This document shows positions 32,317-33,095 of a stretch of 33,095 nt of DNA, piece by piece. This stretch comes from Pelargonium cotyledonis. Taxonomy: Eukaryota; Streptophyta; Magnoliopsida; Geraniales; Geraniaceae. Position 1 is the stretch's first letter; every line of letters begins with the position of its first letter. The position numbers and the translations under genes were made by a program. The stretch is from positions 1 through 33,095 of the forward strand of contig JAYMTA010000258.1 of the NCBI GenBank assembly GCA_036897625.1, written 5' to 3'. The notes beneath the pieces were generated by a model. The model saw only the letters and a program-made list of their open reading frames with translations, did no database searches and was not told where the DNA came from.

Positions 32317-32349
32317 CACTTGATCTTAGCTCCAAGCTGAGAAAAGTAT
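32317..32349 (-). pseudogene. U2 snRNA 5'-end fragment (33 nt)
   Basis: On the minus strand from 32349 the sequence is ATACTTTTCTCAGCTTGGAG, then CTAAGATCAAGTG. Plant U2 begins ATACCTTTCTCGGCCTTTTG, then GCTAAGATCAAGTGTAGTAT. The last 14 bases here match exactly, and the first 11 match but for one. The differences fall in the stem-loop I region, and a short AGCT...AGCT stem is kept. After AAGTG the match stops at a run of T (A13 on the plus strand), so it is truncated. A weak USE-like ATCCCAACACC lies about 75-85 nt upstream on the minus strand. Confidence 0.6.
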
Positions 32350-32465
32350 AATTTGAACTACTATTTGGAAAATTTCTCATAAAGGAAATCATTATCCTTT
32401 AATTCATACACATGGTAGGTGTTGGGATCGCATCCAGTGAGATGCAAGAACGAACAAAACAAATA

Positions 32466-32706
32466 CTCTCTCCGTCTCTTGTTTGTCTAAATTTTTTGTC
32501 CCAAAATGAATATCTTGTTTCTATTTTTATGTTATTATGTTAGTGTTCTTCCTATAATACCCTTATCACTTATGCATATGGACAAATCTGCACATGGGGT
32601 GTAGGTGGAGAAAGTGAGGGTTATATTAGAAACACACTAAATTATCTTGTAATTTTTAATTTTTGCAAAAAATAGAAACAAGACACTCATTTTGGGACGG
32701 AGGAAG
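32466..32706. mobile_element. Stowaway-like MITE, about 240 bp
   Basis: The left end CTCTCTCCGTCTCTTGTTTG and the right end CACTCATTTTGGGACGGAGG, ending AAG, are inverted relative to each other, with TA directly outside both (32464-32465, 32707-32708). A second subterminal copy of CCCAAAATGAATATCTTGTT lies inside the left end. No coding capacity. Confidence 0.75.
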
Positions 32707-32925
32707 TAAATCAATTCAAAAACACAAGTAACTAATGAGACACATATACATATGTAATGCGATATTTATTTACGCTCACATATTATTTGATTTTTTTTTT
32801 TCAAATCACAATTCACGTAAGCTAAATGATGGTCTATCTCCTCTCTAATACGATACGTTCAGTCATATGCTTTGCTTCTCAATTTTGGAACGATTGATTG
32901 ACATTTTTAGGTGCAACCCTAATAT

Positions 32926-32927
<2 letters not shown>

Positions 32928-32958
<31 letters not shown>
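32928..32958. repeat. (AT)n microsatellite
   Basis: About 30 bases of AT repeat directly before the 55-bp duplication. Confidence 0.9.
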
Positions 32959-32963
<5 letters not shown>

Positions 32964-33078
32964 GGAATATGAGTCAACATTTTTTTGTTTAGCCTAAGCC
33001 AAGCTAATGAGATATATATATAGGAAATGGAATATGAGTCAACATTTTTTTGCTTAGCCTAAGCCAAGCTAATGAGAT
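32959..33078. repeat. 55-bp direct repeat, period 65 bp
   Basis: The block starting GAAATGGAATATGAGTCAAC and ending CTAATGAGAT occurs at 32959-33013 and 33024-33078, with a single visible difference (TGTTTAGCC against TGCTTAGCC). The spacer between them is AT-repeat sequence like that at 32928, so the duplication unit probably included part of the microsatellite. Confidence 0.92.
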
Positions 33079-33095
33079 GATGACACCTCAATTGG

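Noticed and set aside
32317-32460. Functional U2 snRNA gene
   Set aside because: Only the first 33 nt are present, the branch-point-recognition sequence and Sm site are missing, and the USE-like element is degenerate and poorly spaced.
1-33095. tRNA, rRNA or miRNA genes
   Set aside because: No tRNA A/B-box pair with a cloverleaf, no rRNA segment and no convincing long foldback other than MITE termini was recognised by eye. A tRNAscan-SE or Infernal run would be decisive.

Overview
This is a 33-kb piece of a plant nuclear genome, most likely a eudicot and possibly an asterid. The grounds are long AT-rich intergenic and intron sequence, GT-AG introns, MITEs with CTCCCTCCGTCCC-type ends, and three recognisable plant gene families. 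No prokaryotic, organellar or viral genes were seen.

Layout. (1) 1-4927 is AT-rich sequence with no supported gene. It holds poly-T tracts, a short tandem repeat and a 0.7-kb GC-rich, minus-strand, poly(A)-tailed retroposon (about 3655-4330). (2) 4928-6662 (+) is the second exon of a phenylalanine ammonia-lyase (PAL) gene. The splice acceptor and the MIO motif are intact, but no first exon is recognisable anywhere upstream, and five residues are missing from a normally invariant helix. (3) About 7000-26960 (-) is one very large gene. I rebuilt 19 coding exons plus a 5' UTR exon, and they join in a single frame of 2651 codons. It encodes a MOM1 (Morpheus' molecule 1)-type silencing regulator with a PHD finger, two chromodomains, an SNF2 helicase-like domain with decayed catalytic motifs, coiled coils, long repeat-rich linkers, a CMM2-type helical segment and a terminal SUMO-interaction-like tail. 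An in-frame TGA at codon 39 interrupts the predicted N terminus. (4) 28913-30760 (+) is an intronless LysM receptor-like pseudokinase of the LYK4 type. (5) 30761-33095 is intergenic. It holds a Stowaway-like MITE, a 33-nt piece of U2 snRNA on the minus strand, an AT microsatellite and a 55-bp duplication.

The genes are not an operon and need not work together. PAL and MOM1 converge, and MOM1 and LYK4 diverge across about 1.95 kb. PAL (phenylpropanoid entry) and LYK4 (chitin perception) both have defence-related roles, but the linkage may be accidental.

The most interesting points are inside the MOM1 gene. They are the early in-frame stop with a possible downstream start, a 48-bp insertion that duplicates a splice donor and leaves an in-frame 16-codon alternative, three separate families of internal protein repeats, and the complete loss of helicase motifs in a fold that is otherwise kept. 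I see no evidence for a new multi-gene system.
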